Shown: one piece after another, positions 10,050 to 21,708 of the stretch
Layout: every line of letters begins with the position of its first letter
Position numbering within the stretch: the stretch's first letter is position 1
Assembly (NCBI RefSeq): GCF_000004195.4
Contig: NC_030678.2
Coordinates: 30,976,201-31,040,200, forward strand
Direction: 5' to 3'
From: Xenopus tropicalis
Taxonomy: Eukaryota > Chordata > Amphibia > Anura > Pipidae
Length of the DNA stretch: 64,000 nt
Program-made: the position numbers and the translations under genes
The notes under the pieces: generated by a model
What the model saw: only the letters and a program-made list of their open reading frames with translations
What the model was told of the DNA's origin: nothing
Databases searched by the model: none

Positions 10050-10140
10050 CAGATCAACTTTCTTTTCATGTATATGCCGCAGAATTAGAGAGGAAAGCAG
10101 ATGGGGGTCCCACTGAACCTTGGGATCGTCTGGGAGGTCC
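10050..10140 (-). CDS. pigl: pigl exon 3 (GlcNAc-PI de-N-acetylase)
   Basis: This is a 91-nt internal exon on the minus strand, with acceptor tttctctttgcttgtag|G and a strong donor GATCTG|gtaagttcc. The first base completes an Arg codon, then the exon reads DLPDDPKVQWDPHLL and continues SSLILRHIHEKKVDL. Human PIGL has [20 protein letters not shown]... at residues 112-142. As I recall the human gene, introns fall at c.335/336 and c.426/427, which gives the same 91-nt length and phases (2 in, 0 out). The segment lies between the AHPDDE motif of exon 1 and the GHxNH motif of exon 4. The length is not a multiple of three, so skipping would shift the frame. An in-frame Met upstream belongs to the intron and is not a start. 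Confidence 0.95.
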
Positions 10141-10349
10141 CTACAAGCAAAGAGAAATATTATTGAGGAGACAATGCAGTCGTCACACAAAGGAACAACT
10201 TATTGTTCATCTAAAGGCTGTCTGGGTACACGGAAATATTGCATTAGCCCCAGGATATTTAGCCCTGGCTCATATAATGTTAGGCTGGGGCTGTAAGGAT
10301 AATCACTGGGTGTAACAAACATAGGAACAAGTAGGAACTGCACAAAAAC
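10141..10349 (-). other. pigl: pigl intron 2, proximal part
   Basis: Intronic sequence just upstream of the exon 3 acceptor; no other feature seen. Intron 2 must extend to the right, but exon 2 was not found in the window. Confidence 0.6.
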
Positions 10350-10608
10350 TAGAGATGCACCAAATCCACTATTTTAGGATCCAGCCAAACCCCTAGTCCT
10401 TTGTGAAAGATCTGGGTGAATTCCGAACTGAATCCAAATCCTAATCTGCAGATGCAAATAAGGACAAGGAAGGATTAAAGTAAAGAAAAAATTTCAAACA
10501 CCCTAATATGGCAAAAATCCCATTGTTTTAAGGATTTGGATTGGGTTTGGCTGGAAGCATGGATTTGGCCAATTCCTAAACCGAATCCATGATTTGGTGC
10601 ATCCCTAA
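10350..10608. mobile_element. MITE with GGGATGCACC-type ends
   Basis: Left end AGAGATGCACCAAATCCACT and right end GATTTGGTGCATCCCTAA form a terminal inverted repeat, with repeated TTTGGATTGGG/GGATCCAGCCAAACC-like motifs inside. This is a familiar Xenopus family; a partial copy lies at about 26045-26288. CpG sites look eroded to TG/CA, suggesting an old copy. The superfamily is not certain. Confidence 0.7.
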
Positions 10609-11204
10609 CAAAAATTAAGTAAGTGGGCCCATTGCTGCAGCTGAGCAAGCACCGTGCACCTCCTTACAGTTATTATTGATACTTTAGATAACAAAGGGGT
10701 TAAGACATTGATTATTCCCTGGGTGTCCTACTGCTGCCTGCTGCAAGAGGGTCACAGGACCAGAATGGATCATTAATTTCTGGAGGACAAGTATGAGCTT
10801 CTCTGAATCACTGTGCTGGTATCTGTCACCCAGTCTGACCAGTATGGAGGAATTGGAGACATGCAGCTCATTGGTCCTCAAGAGCTCCTAAACGATTTCA
10901 TTCCATGAATTATATTATATTATAATGACATCTGATAACACCCTGGAGCAGCCAGGAGGGCTATACAATGTGAAATAATAAACAGGAATTACCCCTTTGC
11001 AAAACAATGAAAAGCAGTGAAATCCAGAATTTCAGTTCACCCAGCAGAAGGTCCTGCTATGCTGTAACTGCACCAATTGTGCCGGAGCTTGGTAACTGGG
11101 CACATGCTTGGGGTGCCTGTATGGTAAATATGCCCAGCCTGTAAGTACAGTATAGTTGGTTCTTGGAAATCATTTTGTGTTTACAGACACTTGACTAACT
11201 AAAG
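10609..11204. other. Unrecognised
   Basis: No exon or known repeat recognised. Confidence 0.4.
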
Positions 11205-11566
11205 ATGGCCATACGCGGGCAGAATTGGCCCCCTCAGAGTCAGCAGTTTATCTGCCCATCAGTGGTGTAACTATAGAGGAAAGCAGACCATGTGGTCGTT
11301 GGGGGACAGGGGGGCCTGGACCACAAGTCTGCTTCCTCTATAGCAGCTGTAGACCCCAAAAATGTGGGCACTTGCTACAAAGTAGCAGGAAGGGAGAGGG
11401 CAGTGGGTGCCGGGCCCCTACAAAGATTTTTTTGCAGAGGGGCCCAGCCCTATGTCCTTACACCGCTGCCTCCCCAATAAATATCTGGTCAAAAATTAGT
11501 CCTCATCTGATAGCCCACATTGGCCTCTCTTATAATCGGATTGTTTGCCTTAGGGGGAAATGATCT
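11205..11566. mobile_element. 'Catacacgggcag' MITE fragment, interrupted
   Basis: AAAGATGGCCATACGCGGGC followed by AGCAGTTTATCTGCCC is the end of a common Xenopus MITE, called family B here. Sequence resuming after the insertion (ATCTGGTCAAAAATTAG...) fits the interior of family B. Related pieces occur at 19222, 29745, 34694, 51241, 53212, 56821 and 58303. Confidence 0.55.
11261..11468. mobile_element. CAGTGGTGTAAC-type MITE nested in family B
   Basis: The left end CAGTGGTGTAACTATAG and right end CCTTACACCGCTG are inverted repeats, typical of a widespread hAT-like MITE. The inside has GGGGGGCCTGGACC and GGGGCCCAG. I see no clean 8-bp duplication; host sequence is probably missing at the right junction. 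Confidence 0.55.
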
Positions 11567-12394
11567 GATCAACCACCTTAATAGGAGTGCTCCTATATTG
11601 CCTGCTTGCTCTATATATCGATTTTACCTCTCCTGATTTTACGTTTTCCCTCATTTTAACCTGTTTTTTGTCAATACATAAATTATAACTGATTTTACAT
11701 TTTCCCAGATTTAAAAACAATTTTTCTGGTTTCCTAAAGAAAGTAAAATGGGTGTTCTACTGTATTTTTAGTGCAACTCCACCAATTACATTTTCCCAGA
11801 TATGACATCGCTTTTTCCCAGTCCGGCGCAGGTAAGTGGGGCACTATTTCCTTTACATATTTTTTGAGGTCCCCAGGAAAACGTAAAAGCGGGTTTCAAC
11901 GGTATTTTTGTATATAAATATATATATATATCTGCTGTATTTTTACCCCAAGACAAAGGGATAATGTCATGGGAAAACATGTTTTTTTCAAAACACATCA
12001 GTTAATAGAGCTTCTCCAGCAGAATCCTGCATTGAAATCAATCAAAAAAAAACACAAACAGATTTTTGTTATATTTAATTTTGAAATTTCACATGGGGCT
12101 AGTCATATTCTTCATTTCCCAGGGTGCCACAGCCATGTGACTTGTGCTCTGAAAAACTTCAGTCACACTTTACTGCTGCAAGTGATATCCAATCAATAGT
12201 AAGAAATCAAAGTCTGGCTTGGGACTCCTCCAGTTACATGGGAGTAGGAGAAACAATAGGTTAGCTGAAAGCAGTTCTAATGTGTAGCGCTGGCTCCTTC
12301 TGAAAGCTCAGACTCAGGCACAATGCACTGATATGGCGCCTACACACCAATATTACAGCTGGTTTAAGAAAAGAATATTAAATGGTAGGGTGAA
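11567..12394. other. Unrecognised, with short TA microsatellite
   Basis: A TA-rich run sits at about 11913-11931. Fragments such as ACATTTTCCCAGAT recur and may be an old MITE, but I cannot define it. Confidence 0.4.
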
Positions 12395-12675
12395 TTATTT
12401 GCTATGTAAACAGTATAATTTAGAAATAAAAAGTACCCCATAAAAATCACAACGGTATCCTTTTAATTGTGTTCCAATGAAAGTCCTACTGAACACAACA
12501 GTCTGGATGGGGGATTGTTTAGAGGACAGACATAAGATGGATGACGTTTCCCTTGCAGATAGCAAACACACTGCAATGCACCCAACTGCCTCTTTATAAA
12601 GCAAATATAATTCTGTGTACAAAATAAAAATAATTGATAAGCCAGTTTTATGTTTTGTAGTTACTGGTCCTTTAA
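12395..12675. mobile_element. T2-type MITE, right part
   Basis: Ends AGTTACTGGTCCTTTAA with TTAA at 12672-12675. The interior TTTAGAAATAAAAAGTACCC resembles a T2 subfamily with a TTAAAGGACCAGTAAC end. The left boundary is not clear. Confidence 0.45.
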
Positions 12676-15420
12676 AGCCTTAATACACACTAAAGGAGCC
12701 TGACTTCTACACAACAATCACAGAATAGTAAATAACATTCATAATAACATTAATAACTTTATACATATAATTATTCTTTCACTTTATATCTGGTAATTGC
12801 CAGAAAATATTTGGGAAATACTATGATGAAAGGGAAAATGTAGCCGGACTATTAGCTAGCTGAGTGGCTATTGTCTCTTTTGCCACAAGCCGACTGGCTG
12901 AGTTGAATTAAATGATGTTTTACAAAGGAGTCAAATGTGACCCTGGGGTGAATGGGGACTATAGAATCCCTCGCAGGGACCCCTAGATTCCTCGGTTGGG
13001 CAGCTCAGGTCTGGGCTAATAACGGTTTAGTCACATGGAAATGTTCTCCCTAAGAAGATTTATTTTGGGAAATGTACCGAATGGAACCATTAAGGCCCGG
13101 GGCAATGAAACAGGGTCAGATACATTAATATTGGGGGTGAAAGACAGAAAGAAAAAAAAAAAAAACTACCCAGGGGTCCCAGCCACATTACTGACTTGGA
13201 AGGACCTTTTCATTGGCCCCAATGAGGGCAGAGACAGAGAAAGGTCATTTCAGTTCACTGCAGACCTACAGCTGGGAGCCTACACTGATGGGAATGGGGG
13301 GGGGGGCAGTTAACTATCTCTAGCTGTTCCGCAGCAGCAGTCTCCCAGTCACATCCTGAGAGCAGGGGTTAACTTCATTAGAGCCATGTTAAATGCAAAT
13401 TGCTTTGGTAGAAGGTGTTGTTTTCACAGAGCCCCAGCTTCCTATACATTGGCTGTTATACCGGATACACGGAACTAGTACCCAGTTCTGGATGGAACGT
13501 GAATGGCCTTGTTTGCAAAGACACTAAAGGAAAAACATGACAAGGCCACAGGCTGATTGCTCAGCAGTTTGTCCAGCTAAAGATTGGGGCCTTATTTACA
13601 CAAGTGCCTTAGCTGGTCTGATTCGCCGGATGATGCATTCAGATGGATGGTGGCTCAGTCATTGCATACACCAACCTACTACCGCCACGTCTCTACTCAT
13701 CCCCATTCAGACCTATGGGCTATGGCACATGTGAAGGTCCATTTACGACAGCCCTGTGCAAAGTGCAGTCTGGGACACGAACTGCCATGCTTTTACCTAA
13801 AATGAAACATTTTATTATTCCAGCACAATCCTGTACCACCACATTCAAGTTGACAGCAGCTCCAGATTACCCCCAGCCTCAACAGATGCACTTGCACTGC
13901 TTATGGTTAAACTCAGCCCAACTGCCTGACCACATCAGAGCATGTATGGCCAGAATATGTGCAAAGACACAGTTAGAATGTTGTGCAACAAAACAAAGGA
14001 GGTTGATACATAAGCAGTGAGACTTTTCCCAGTCAATGCCGGAGACACCCAACAGCATCTGAGCTGATCTGTAATCTCAATGTCAGGAGTGGGAGATAAA
14101 GGCAGTTAATGGAGTGCAGCTGAGCACTTTTGTCTGTGTCAGTGGGTCCCTGCCTTCCCACCCTGCCCCCAGCCCCTTTGTCCCCAATCTCTTGGTGTTC
14201 TTGCTGCCAAGTTCCATGATGGATCAAGGGATAAATCACGTGCTGTATAGGGGGAAAGTCACCAGCTCAGCCAACCTTCAACATGGAAGGAGGCAAAAGA
14301 CCATTGTCCAATACTATCTCCACCAACGCCTATAGAGCCAATAAAGAATCAGTGACAGTAAAGGACACCAATCAATAATTAGCCTGTCAGTGTCCACAGT
14401 TGGGGAGGGGGATATAGACAGCACACCATTTGAAGGACCTGCAAAACTTTCCATATCTTGAGTAGTTTAGATTTATAAATGTTTACATGGGCTGCCTGGG
14501 GGGCATCAATTCCTGCTGTAAATTGTGATAGTGGATTACAGACTCGGGGGTCTATCAGCACCTGATTGAAAGGCAGCTGTACTATCTAGGGTCCATCATA
14601 GAGGCCAACTTAACAGATATGGTGTGTTGGCATTAGATTGGTGGGCCACCATTTACGCACCAGAAATTGCTATTGGTGCATGTACAGCCAGCTTTATTTA
14701 CTGTTGCTCCTGTGCTGGAGAGGTTCTAGTTGCCTGTACAGTGTCAGACTGGAGTGTTTGAGGCCCACCGGGGCTGTCACCTAAAGGCCACACCATCAGC
14801 CATGGAGGCCCCCCACACCAGTCAAGAAGTTCTCGCCCCCGCCCACCACCCCACTGCAGTTGCCGCAAACCATTCCCCCTCACCCCAGTCAAGCAGCGGA
14901 TCTAGGTTTTCTCATTGTGCCCACTGCCCAGTCCCACCCTCACCCTATGCCTGCGCCTGTTTTAGACCACAAGTGATAAGCATCTGGCTTCCACCCCTAC
15001 ATTGTTGATCTACTACTACTACTCCCTGCAGCTTTCTCTCTCTTGAAAGAAAAAAAAAATCTCTTGAGCCCAAATTGTAACAGCTGCCAGGTATAGGCAG
15101 AATATGTGTTGCTAAGCAGTCAGGAAGTAAATGTTGATTTAAAGGCTGGGGTAGAGCAGTGACTGAGCAGCCATTGTATCTCCCTATATTATACATATGC
15201 ATAAGGGCAGCGAGGTCTCAATGTCATCACACTTCCTCCCTCTCTTATTGATACACACAGCCAAGTCCTGTAACACGTACACTGACCACAGGGATGTGGG
15301 GTGGCACATTGCCCGGCCAATCGCCACCTTCTTCCTGGCAGAATTAGATTCACAGCTGCTGCCATGTAGAATGAGCTGTTTAACCCCAACTGCACTGAAT
15401 GTATACCTTTCCAAGTAGCC
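12676..15420. other. Unrecognised unique-looking sequence
   Basis: About 2.7 kb with no repeat I can name with confidence. It holds an A-rich tract (about 13153-13165), a G8-9 run (about 13298) and several short open frames without splice context or resemblance. A possible old repeat scrap is at 14735-14790 (GTCAGACTGGAGTG...CCCACCGGGGCTGT). Confidence 0.45.
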
Positions 15421-15479
15421 CTAATACTGAATTCTCCATATAAGTCCCACAGAACAGAAAGGGTGAATAATCATGCATA

Positions 15480-16442
15480 TGGTGCCGCAATTCAGAAACA
15501 TTTTGAACCAAATCCTGAATTTTGGAAGTCTCCCATAGGACTCAATGGCACTCTGCAGTTCCAACCCGGCCCAAGGAAAGTCTCCCATAGGACTCAATGG
15601 CACTCTGCAGCTCCAACCCGGCCCAAGGAAAGTCTCCCATAGGGCTCAATGGCACTCTGCAGCTCCAACCTGGCCCAAGAAAGTCTCCCATAGGGCTCAA
15701 TGGCGCTCTGCAGCTCCAACCCGGCCCAAGGAAAGTCTCCCATAGGGCTCAATGGCACTCTGCAGCTCCAACCTGGCCCAAGGAAAGTCTCCCATAGGGC
15801 TCAATGGCACTCTGCAGCTCCAACCCGGCCCAAGGAAAGTCACCCATAGGGCTCAATGGCGCTCTGCAGTTCCAACCCGGCCCAAGGAAAGTCTCCCATA
15901 GGACTCAATGGCACTCTGCAGCTCCAACCCGGCCCAAGGAAAGTCTCCCATAGGGTTCAATGGCACTCTGCAGCTCCAACCCAGCCCAAGGAAAGTCTCC
16001 CATAGGGTTCAATGGCACTCTGCAGCTCCAACCCGGCCCAAGGAAAGTCTCCCATAGGGTTCAATGGCACTCTGCAGCTCCAACCCGGCCCAAGGAAAGT
16101 CTCCCATAGGGCTCAATGGCACTCTGCAGCTCCAACCCGGCCCAAGGAAAGTCTCCCATAGGGTTCAATGGCACTCTGCAGCTCCAACCCGGCCCAAGGA
16201 AAGTCTCCCATAGGGCTCAATGGCACTCTGCAGCTCCAACCCGGCCCAAGGAAAGTCTCCCATAGGGCTCAATGGCGCTCTGCAGCTCCAACCTGGCCCA
16301 AGGAAAGTCTCCCATAGGGCTCAATGGCACCCTGCAGCTCCAACCCGGCCCAAGGAAAGTCACAATAACAAAGCTTGAATGAATCAAAAAAACATGATTT
16401 TTTTTGTATTCGGATTCATTCGTACTTTAGTGAATGTGCCCC
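15480..16442. mobile_element. MITE carrying a 52-bp satellite array (copy 2, inverted)
   Basis: The right end ...GTACTTTAGTGAATGTGCCCC (16423-16442) is followed by TTA. Read in reverse, the flank matches that of copy 1 (TTCAAGCTTTGTTATTGTGAC next to the array). On the other side, ATTTTGGAAG joins the array in both copies. The left end is not recognisable, so it is truncated or diverged near 15480. Confidence 0.65.
15525..16360 (-). repeat. 52-bp satellite array, about 16 copies, inverted
   Basis: Same unit as 5771-7318 but reverse-complemented (CTGCAGCTCCAACCCGGCCC, AAGGAAAGTCTCCCATAGGG). Variants differ from array 1: GTTCAATGGC units alternate in the middle, and CCCGG is commoner than CCTGG. 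This implies separate homogenisation. Open frames across it are artefacts. Confidence 0.97.
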
Positions 16443-16448
16443 TTATGG

Positions 16449-16885
16449 TTAAAGGAACAGTAACACCAAAAAATGAAGGTGTATAAAAATAATATATTAT
16501 GTACTGTTGCCCTGTACTGGTAAAAGTTGTGTGTTTACTTCTTAAACACTACTACAGTTTATATAAATACCCTGCTGTGTAGCCATGGGGGCAGCCATTT
16601 AAATTGAAAAAAGGAGAAAAGGCACAGGTTACTAAGCAGATAACAGATAAGTAGCAGATTCCCATTGTTTTCTACACAGTTATCTGTTATCTTCTTATGT
16701 AACCTGTGCCTTTTCTCCTTTTTTCAATTTAAATGGCTGCCCCCATGGCTACACAACAGCTATTTCTATTACCTACAGTAGTCTTTCTGAAGCAAACACA
16801 CAACTTTTACCAGTGCAGGGCAACAGTACATTATATTTTAATTATTTTAAAACATTTTTATTTTTTAGTGTTACTGTTCCTTTAA
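16449..16885. mobile_element. T2-type MITE, TTAAAGGAACAGTAAC subfamily
   Basis: Complete element from TTAAAGGAACAGTAACACC to GTGTTACTGTTCCTTTAA. The arms are inverted over much of its length (AGGAGAAAAGGCACAGG with CCTGTGCCTTTTCTCCT; GGGGGCAGCCATTTAAATTG with its complement), giving a long hairpin. A sister copy is at 44874-45299. Confidence 0.9.
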
Positions 16886-17805
16886 AAATATTGACCAGAA
16901 AATTGCTTGTTCTTGTGTCTGTCTCTGTATTTTAATGTTGTTCTCTTTTTGTTTTTAAAATCTTATCTTTCTATACTTGTCAAAAATTAAATATAAAGAA
17001 GATATACAAAAAATTTTTTGCCAGTATAAATGAAGATTAAGCAAGGTTCAGTTCCATGACAAAAAAAAAAAAAAAAAACAACCAACAACAATTGCCCATA
17101 TTCTATTCTATTTTCAACAAATCTCTCAACTTGATGCCAAGATAGCATTAATTATCGGAAAACTGCATCCTATTGAGGCCAAGGGTTCTGCTTAGGCCGC
17201 TCAGAAGCACAAGTACAGGATGTACAACGCCAGTAAATTATTAATATTTCGGAGAAAATACGGACAAACCCTAATTCATTTTATATGAAACAGCATGTAC
17301 TGATTGTACAGTCTCAAGTGCTGGGTTTCCCTAGAAAGCTGAATAAAGAAACAGGCTTGTCGATAGGTCGGAGGTAAAGCATGATTTACTCATTTATATG
17401 TTCATTTGTTGCCATGATAATGCCTGCGCTGGTTCAAAAATCTACAGTTTTCATACAAATATTCACATGATAGCAGAGAGTATCTAAGGATATTTTTGTA
17501 TTGTTTTTGGAGTATAAATTTGGGGTAAATAAACAGCCATGATGTCTGTCAGTACTGCCTTGTAAATTGCTGCCATATGATGGAATCAGCCAATCAGAGC
17601 AGGTGAAATCTGTCAGTGACTCACAGCATGAGTTTGTTAGTTGCAGCTGCAGAGACAATGTTAGGTTGAACTACTCACAAACAAATTATTAAATATATAA
17701 ACAACTGTTTGAAATAATACCAATTCATTAAAAAACAGATTAATGTTTATTTTGCATAATAGTGATGGCCTCTGTAAGAGGTAATATTTTAGGATTCACA
17801 GTAAC
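16886..17805. other. Unrecognised, with A18 tract
   Basis: Nothing recognised apart from an A-run at about 17061-17078. Confidence 0.4.
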
Positions 17806-17960
17806 CAGGTCTGGACTGGGACTCAAAATAGGCCCTGGCATTTCAAGTACATTTTAAGCCCAAACAGCTCCCCCTGCAGACCAATAAATAGTGACTATGG
17901 AACCTTACAGCAGCCCCTCTGGCATTTGCCAGGACACATAGATTGCCAGTCCAGGCCTGA
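17806..17960. repeat. Interspersed repeat, family A (copy 2, inverted)
   Basis: Begins CAGGTCTGGACTGGGACTC and ends GATTGCCAGTCCAGGCCTG, the reverse orientation of the copy at 3139-3272. Confidence 0.75.
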
Positions 17961-18321
17961 GTTGAAATAAGCCATTTATATATGAACTATCATATGTATG
18001 TAGAGTTTAGTTTTTTTGTTCTTTGTTACATGTATTTGTTAGTCATTTTATATAAAACATGGGATTGATTCTTTTGAGTTTAGTACGTGTGTGCCTGTCA
18101 TAGGTATTTGCCTGCTGTAACAGAAATAGACAAAGGGTCTCAGCATTCCTTGTTGGTTATTGTTAGACTCTGCTATGCAACAAGTCCTTCAGGTTTTCTA
18201 TTTGCGTAGTAACACCTTCTACATATAAGGTTTGCTGATACCCAGAAATATCCATAGTAGGCAATTCCTATCAGTATCATAGGTATGATATAAGTAAGTT
18301 TGAGTGGAATATGATCTATGC
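17961..18321. other. Unrecognised
   Basis: No feature recognised. Confidence 0.4.
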
Positions 18322-18496
18322 CAGGGGTCCCCAACCTTTATACCCATGAGCCACATTCAAAGGGAAAAAGTGTTGGGGAGCAACACAAGCATGAAAAAGG
18401 TTTCTGGTGGTGTCAATAAAAGCAATGATTGGCTACTTAATAGCCCCTATGTGGACTGGCAGCCTACAGAAGGCTCTGTTTGGCATTATACTTGCC
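18322..18496 (+). mobile_element. hAT-like fragment, CAGGGGTCCCCAACC end
   Basis: Starts CAGGGGTCCCCAACC, then ATGAGCCACATTCAAAG and GGGGAGCAACACAAGCATGA. This is the 5' end of a common Xenopus hAT-like element. It is broken off at 18496 where another MITE begins. An inverted relative is at 21440-21612. Confidence 0.7.
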
Positions 18497-18758
18497 CCCA
18501 AGATTTACTAATCCACGAATCCGAATGCCGAATGGGAAAAAATCAGATTGGAAACGAACATTTTGCGACTTTTTCGTATTTTTTGCGATTTTTTTTCACC
18601 ACCGTCGCAACTTTTTCGTAGCCATTACAACTTTTGCGAATTGTCGCAACTTTTTCATAGCCATTACGACTTTCGCGAATTGTCGCAAAATACAGATCAT
18701 TACGAAAAAAACGCATTCGGACGCTTTCCGGACGTTCGTGGATTAGTAAATGTGCCCC
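18497..18758. mobile_element. MITE with GATTTACTAATCCACG ends
   Basis: Left AAGATTTACTAATCCACGAA and right TTCGTGGATTAGTAAATGTG are inverted repeats, followed by CCCC and TTA. The interior has TTGCGACTTTTTCGTA-type repeats. The left terminal GGGGC(T/A) is damaged. A partial copy is at 40205-40440. The right end resembles that of the satellite-bearing MITEs (AAATGTGCCCC). Confidence 0.75.
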
Positions 18759-18867
18759 TTAGCATTGCTGTATTTCAAAGCTTTCTCAATAACTGATTTC
18801 TGTATAATTGATCCAACACAATTAATTAAATTGGATTTACTCATCAGGCAGAATATAGATAAAGATC

Positions 18868-19074
18868 CGGTTGCCACCCATGTTAGACATCCCGGTTTTT
18901 CTAAGGACTGTCTAGTTCCAATTTTCTCTCCAGTTTAACACAAAAGGAAATGGTGAAAATTAGGAAAGCCGGTCACGGCCCACCTCTTCCCGACCCACCT
19001 CTTCCCCATCCCCGTAATGTCACTGCCCGCCCCCTGCACGGCGACAAATGCCACCAGAGGTGGCAACCCTAAAC
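18868..19074. mobile_element. Probable MITE with GGTTGCCACC ends
   Basis: GGTTGCCACCCATG on the left and AGAGGTGGCAACCCTAA on the right are inverted ends around a GC-rich interior. Fragments of the same family lie near 33189 and 43616. Confidence 0.5.
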
Positions 19075-19221
19075 TTAGCTGATACTCCAAGGTGACCTTC
19101 GGACACAATAATTACCAGGTACCGGACACTGGCCGTGTACTATGGATATCGGTTGGTTTGGAGAAGGGGAATTATTGAAAATTTAATCTCATAATGCACT
19201 ATGTAGGCCAGTATAAAGGTA

Positions 19222-19440
19222 ATTTTAATCTGCCAGTGTATGGGGCCTCTGACAGGCCTACCTAACCAATATCTAACCAAATCATCCAGATGTCAATCGT
19301 GTAGGTTTGATTTTCCCATCAGATTGAGGACCACATATGCTTACTGATGCATTCCTTGTCCCGACAGCCTGTAACCCCGTTGTTGTGATACGACTGTTAC
19401 GACTAGGGCAAATGATCAGAATGATATTGCCCACCTTAGT
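19222..19440. repeat. MITE family B fragment
   Basis: AATCTGCCAGTGTATGGGGC leads on to AACCAATATCTAACCAAATC, the interior of family B, with a CCCACCTTAG end near 19436. Confidence 0.5.
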
Positions 19441-20200
19441 GAGGACACCAAATGACTGGACTTTATGTACAATCATTTATGTACTTTATAATGTACAGCC
19501 GGCTTAACTTCTGATGCTTCTGCTCCCCCAGCCAAAGTATAGATCCTGCAAACAGCATTTCATCTTCATGGTTGTCTCCCAGAGTTCAATACTCTGCCTT
19601 TTGCAAACAAAAAACACCAAATCACCCTGATAAAAACACATCAAAATAAACACGTGGCTGAGAGGACATTAAGTTTGGTGTAGTCTCTACAGCAATAGAG
19701 CCTGGAGCTTGTAAAGGTCAAGCAAAACATACACGATGAAAAGTACAGTCAGATCCTGTAGGAAACCTGTTACAGCCTGCCAACAGCCTGGGACTGGGGA
19801 GAAGATTCAGCTTCAGGACACTGATCAAACCAATGACGCACAGACTTAATAAGAAGAATGTGAATGCCTTTGAAAGAAAAGAAAATCATGACCTGACCAG
19901 AAAGCCTGTGATAAGACTTCAAGATTGCAGTCCAAGGCACGTTCTATCAGTACTAGATATTTCATTATATAATCTATGGCTTTCAACCATATCGGGATCA
20001 AACAAAGATGGCCCCTCCCTCCAAAAAAAGTTTTTGCTGCAGATGATCAGCTCTATGATAAGGGAAAGCTTCTATAACTGATCTTGAGAGCAGGCACTAG
20101 AAAAGGCTTTATTGGCTCTTTACAAATATGTCTTTAGTTTATCCAGATAATTCTTAGGTAAACTCTTTCCTAACTCAGCAGTACAATACGTATGTGGCAG
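19441..20200. other. Unrecognised
   Basis: No exon or known repeat recognised. Confidence 0.4.
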
Positions 20201-20460
20201 TGGCGTAACTATCTATACAGCAGACCCTTTGGTCGCAGGGGGGCCGGGGCGATAGGGGGGCCTGGACTGCAGGGCCTGCTGTACCATAGTCCCCGCTCCC
20301 TGGCCCCTCTCCTACTTTTAAATTAGCAGAGTGCAGTGCGGACCAGGAGTTGTGACAGGAGTGGGCCAGGGGGTGGGCAGGGGAGAAGGGACTGTTTGTG
20401 CCGGGCACCCTCAGAAGAATTTTTTGTAGGGGGACCTGATGCACTTCCATCTTCTACATC
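20201..20460. mobile_element. CAGTGGCGTAAC-type MITE, right end missing
   Basis: Starts CAGTGGCGTAACTATCTATA and continues with GGGGGGCCTGGACTGCAGG, as in the copy at 11261. The expected GTTACGCCACTG right end is absent. Confidence 0.55.
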
Positions 20461-21439
20461 AGGTTGTGATTCACATATATTCACACCATATAGGCTGAGA
20501 CCTTTCCTTGGATAAGTTAAACAACCACAGATAGAGAAATTCATTTTCAAAGAATAATTTACAAACAAATAAGGTGACTGAGAATCCTTCTGTATAAATA
20601 AACTCCTCCCTTCCCCCAGCTACAGCGTGTTAGACTTTTAGATAAGGAGAAAGACATTATACAGAGGGCTTCTCACTGGACTGATATATTTTGATTCTAC
20701 TTGTTCCAAAAAGTAAGTAGAATGTCACTTTAGTGTTACAGATTTTGCCTTGTTTAGTGCAAAAAAAGAATGAACACCATACAAGCCCTTTTTTATTGAG
20801 CCAATGATGAAGAGTTTACTGCCTGTAACCTTTCTCTATGCATCAGCGTTACTACAGAGCATTACATGAGAGTCAACATGCACCTTAAAACCTACAGTGC
20901 ACAACATATGCCAAAGCCCTTTATAGTGCATAACTTGGGCCACAATGACTTATAAATGGGTCCCATTCTGTACAAATGCAGTGTATGAGTTGCACTTGCT
21001 ATGAAACTAGGTGACCTTGCCATGGGTGACTATAGTTAGGGACCCTGCTGATCAAGTGACTAAGGTGGCTATAAATCGTTGAAGGTCCACCTTGTGACCA
21101 GGCACAGGACATCCACTAGGTACACAGCTTTACGTCACATGCAATGGAGGCGTTGGACCACTCTGCCTATTGCCCCTTTTTTCCTCTGGGTTACCACCAT
21201 CTTTTGGGAGGACTGGCGTCTACTGAAGCCCTCAGAAAGTTGCATAGCCAACCGTTCTACCTTAAATCAGCAACTCTTCATGCACTCCTGCATTGATCCA
21301 GTGCTTTTAGGTATATGCACAATGGTTTTGCCACTTTGTCCTCAAGTTTAGGTTCATCTTCCTATGGCTAATGCTGTTAGCCAGGTAGTTATTTCTAAAC
21401 TCTGACTTGGTAGCAAGTTTTGGTTAAATAAAGACAAGA
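20461..21439. other. Unrecognised
   Basis: No exon or repeat recognised. Confidence 0.4.
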
Positions 21440-21612
21440 TTTACTACCAAATAAAGCCCCCTGTAAGCTGATAGTGTGCATAGAGGCTGCCTAATAGCCA
21501 ATCTTAGCCCTTATTATGCACCTCCATGAACTTTTATGGTGCTTGTGTTGCTCTCCAAGTCTTTTTACATTTGACTGTGGCTCACGAGTAAGAAAGGTTG
21601 GGGAACCCCGCT
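21440..21612 (-). mobile_element. hAT-like fragment, inverted relative of 18322
   Basis: Read on the minus strand it begins GGGGTTCCCCAACC, then TGAGCCACAGTCAAATG and GGAGAGCAACACAAGCACCA, matching the element at 18322-18496. Confidence 0.65.
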
Positions 21613-21708
21613 CCACATAAAGAACCCTATGACAGAGCTTCTATATGAGCTTGCATGGATCACACAATGGTTCTCTGCCTCTGTGTCTGACATTAGTAAC
21701 ATACACAG

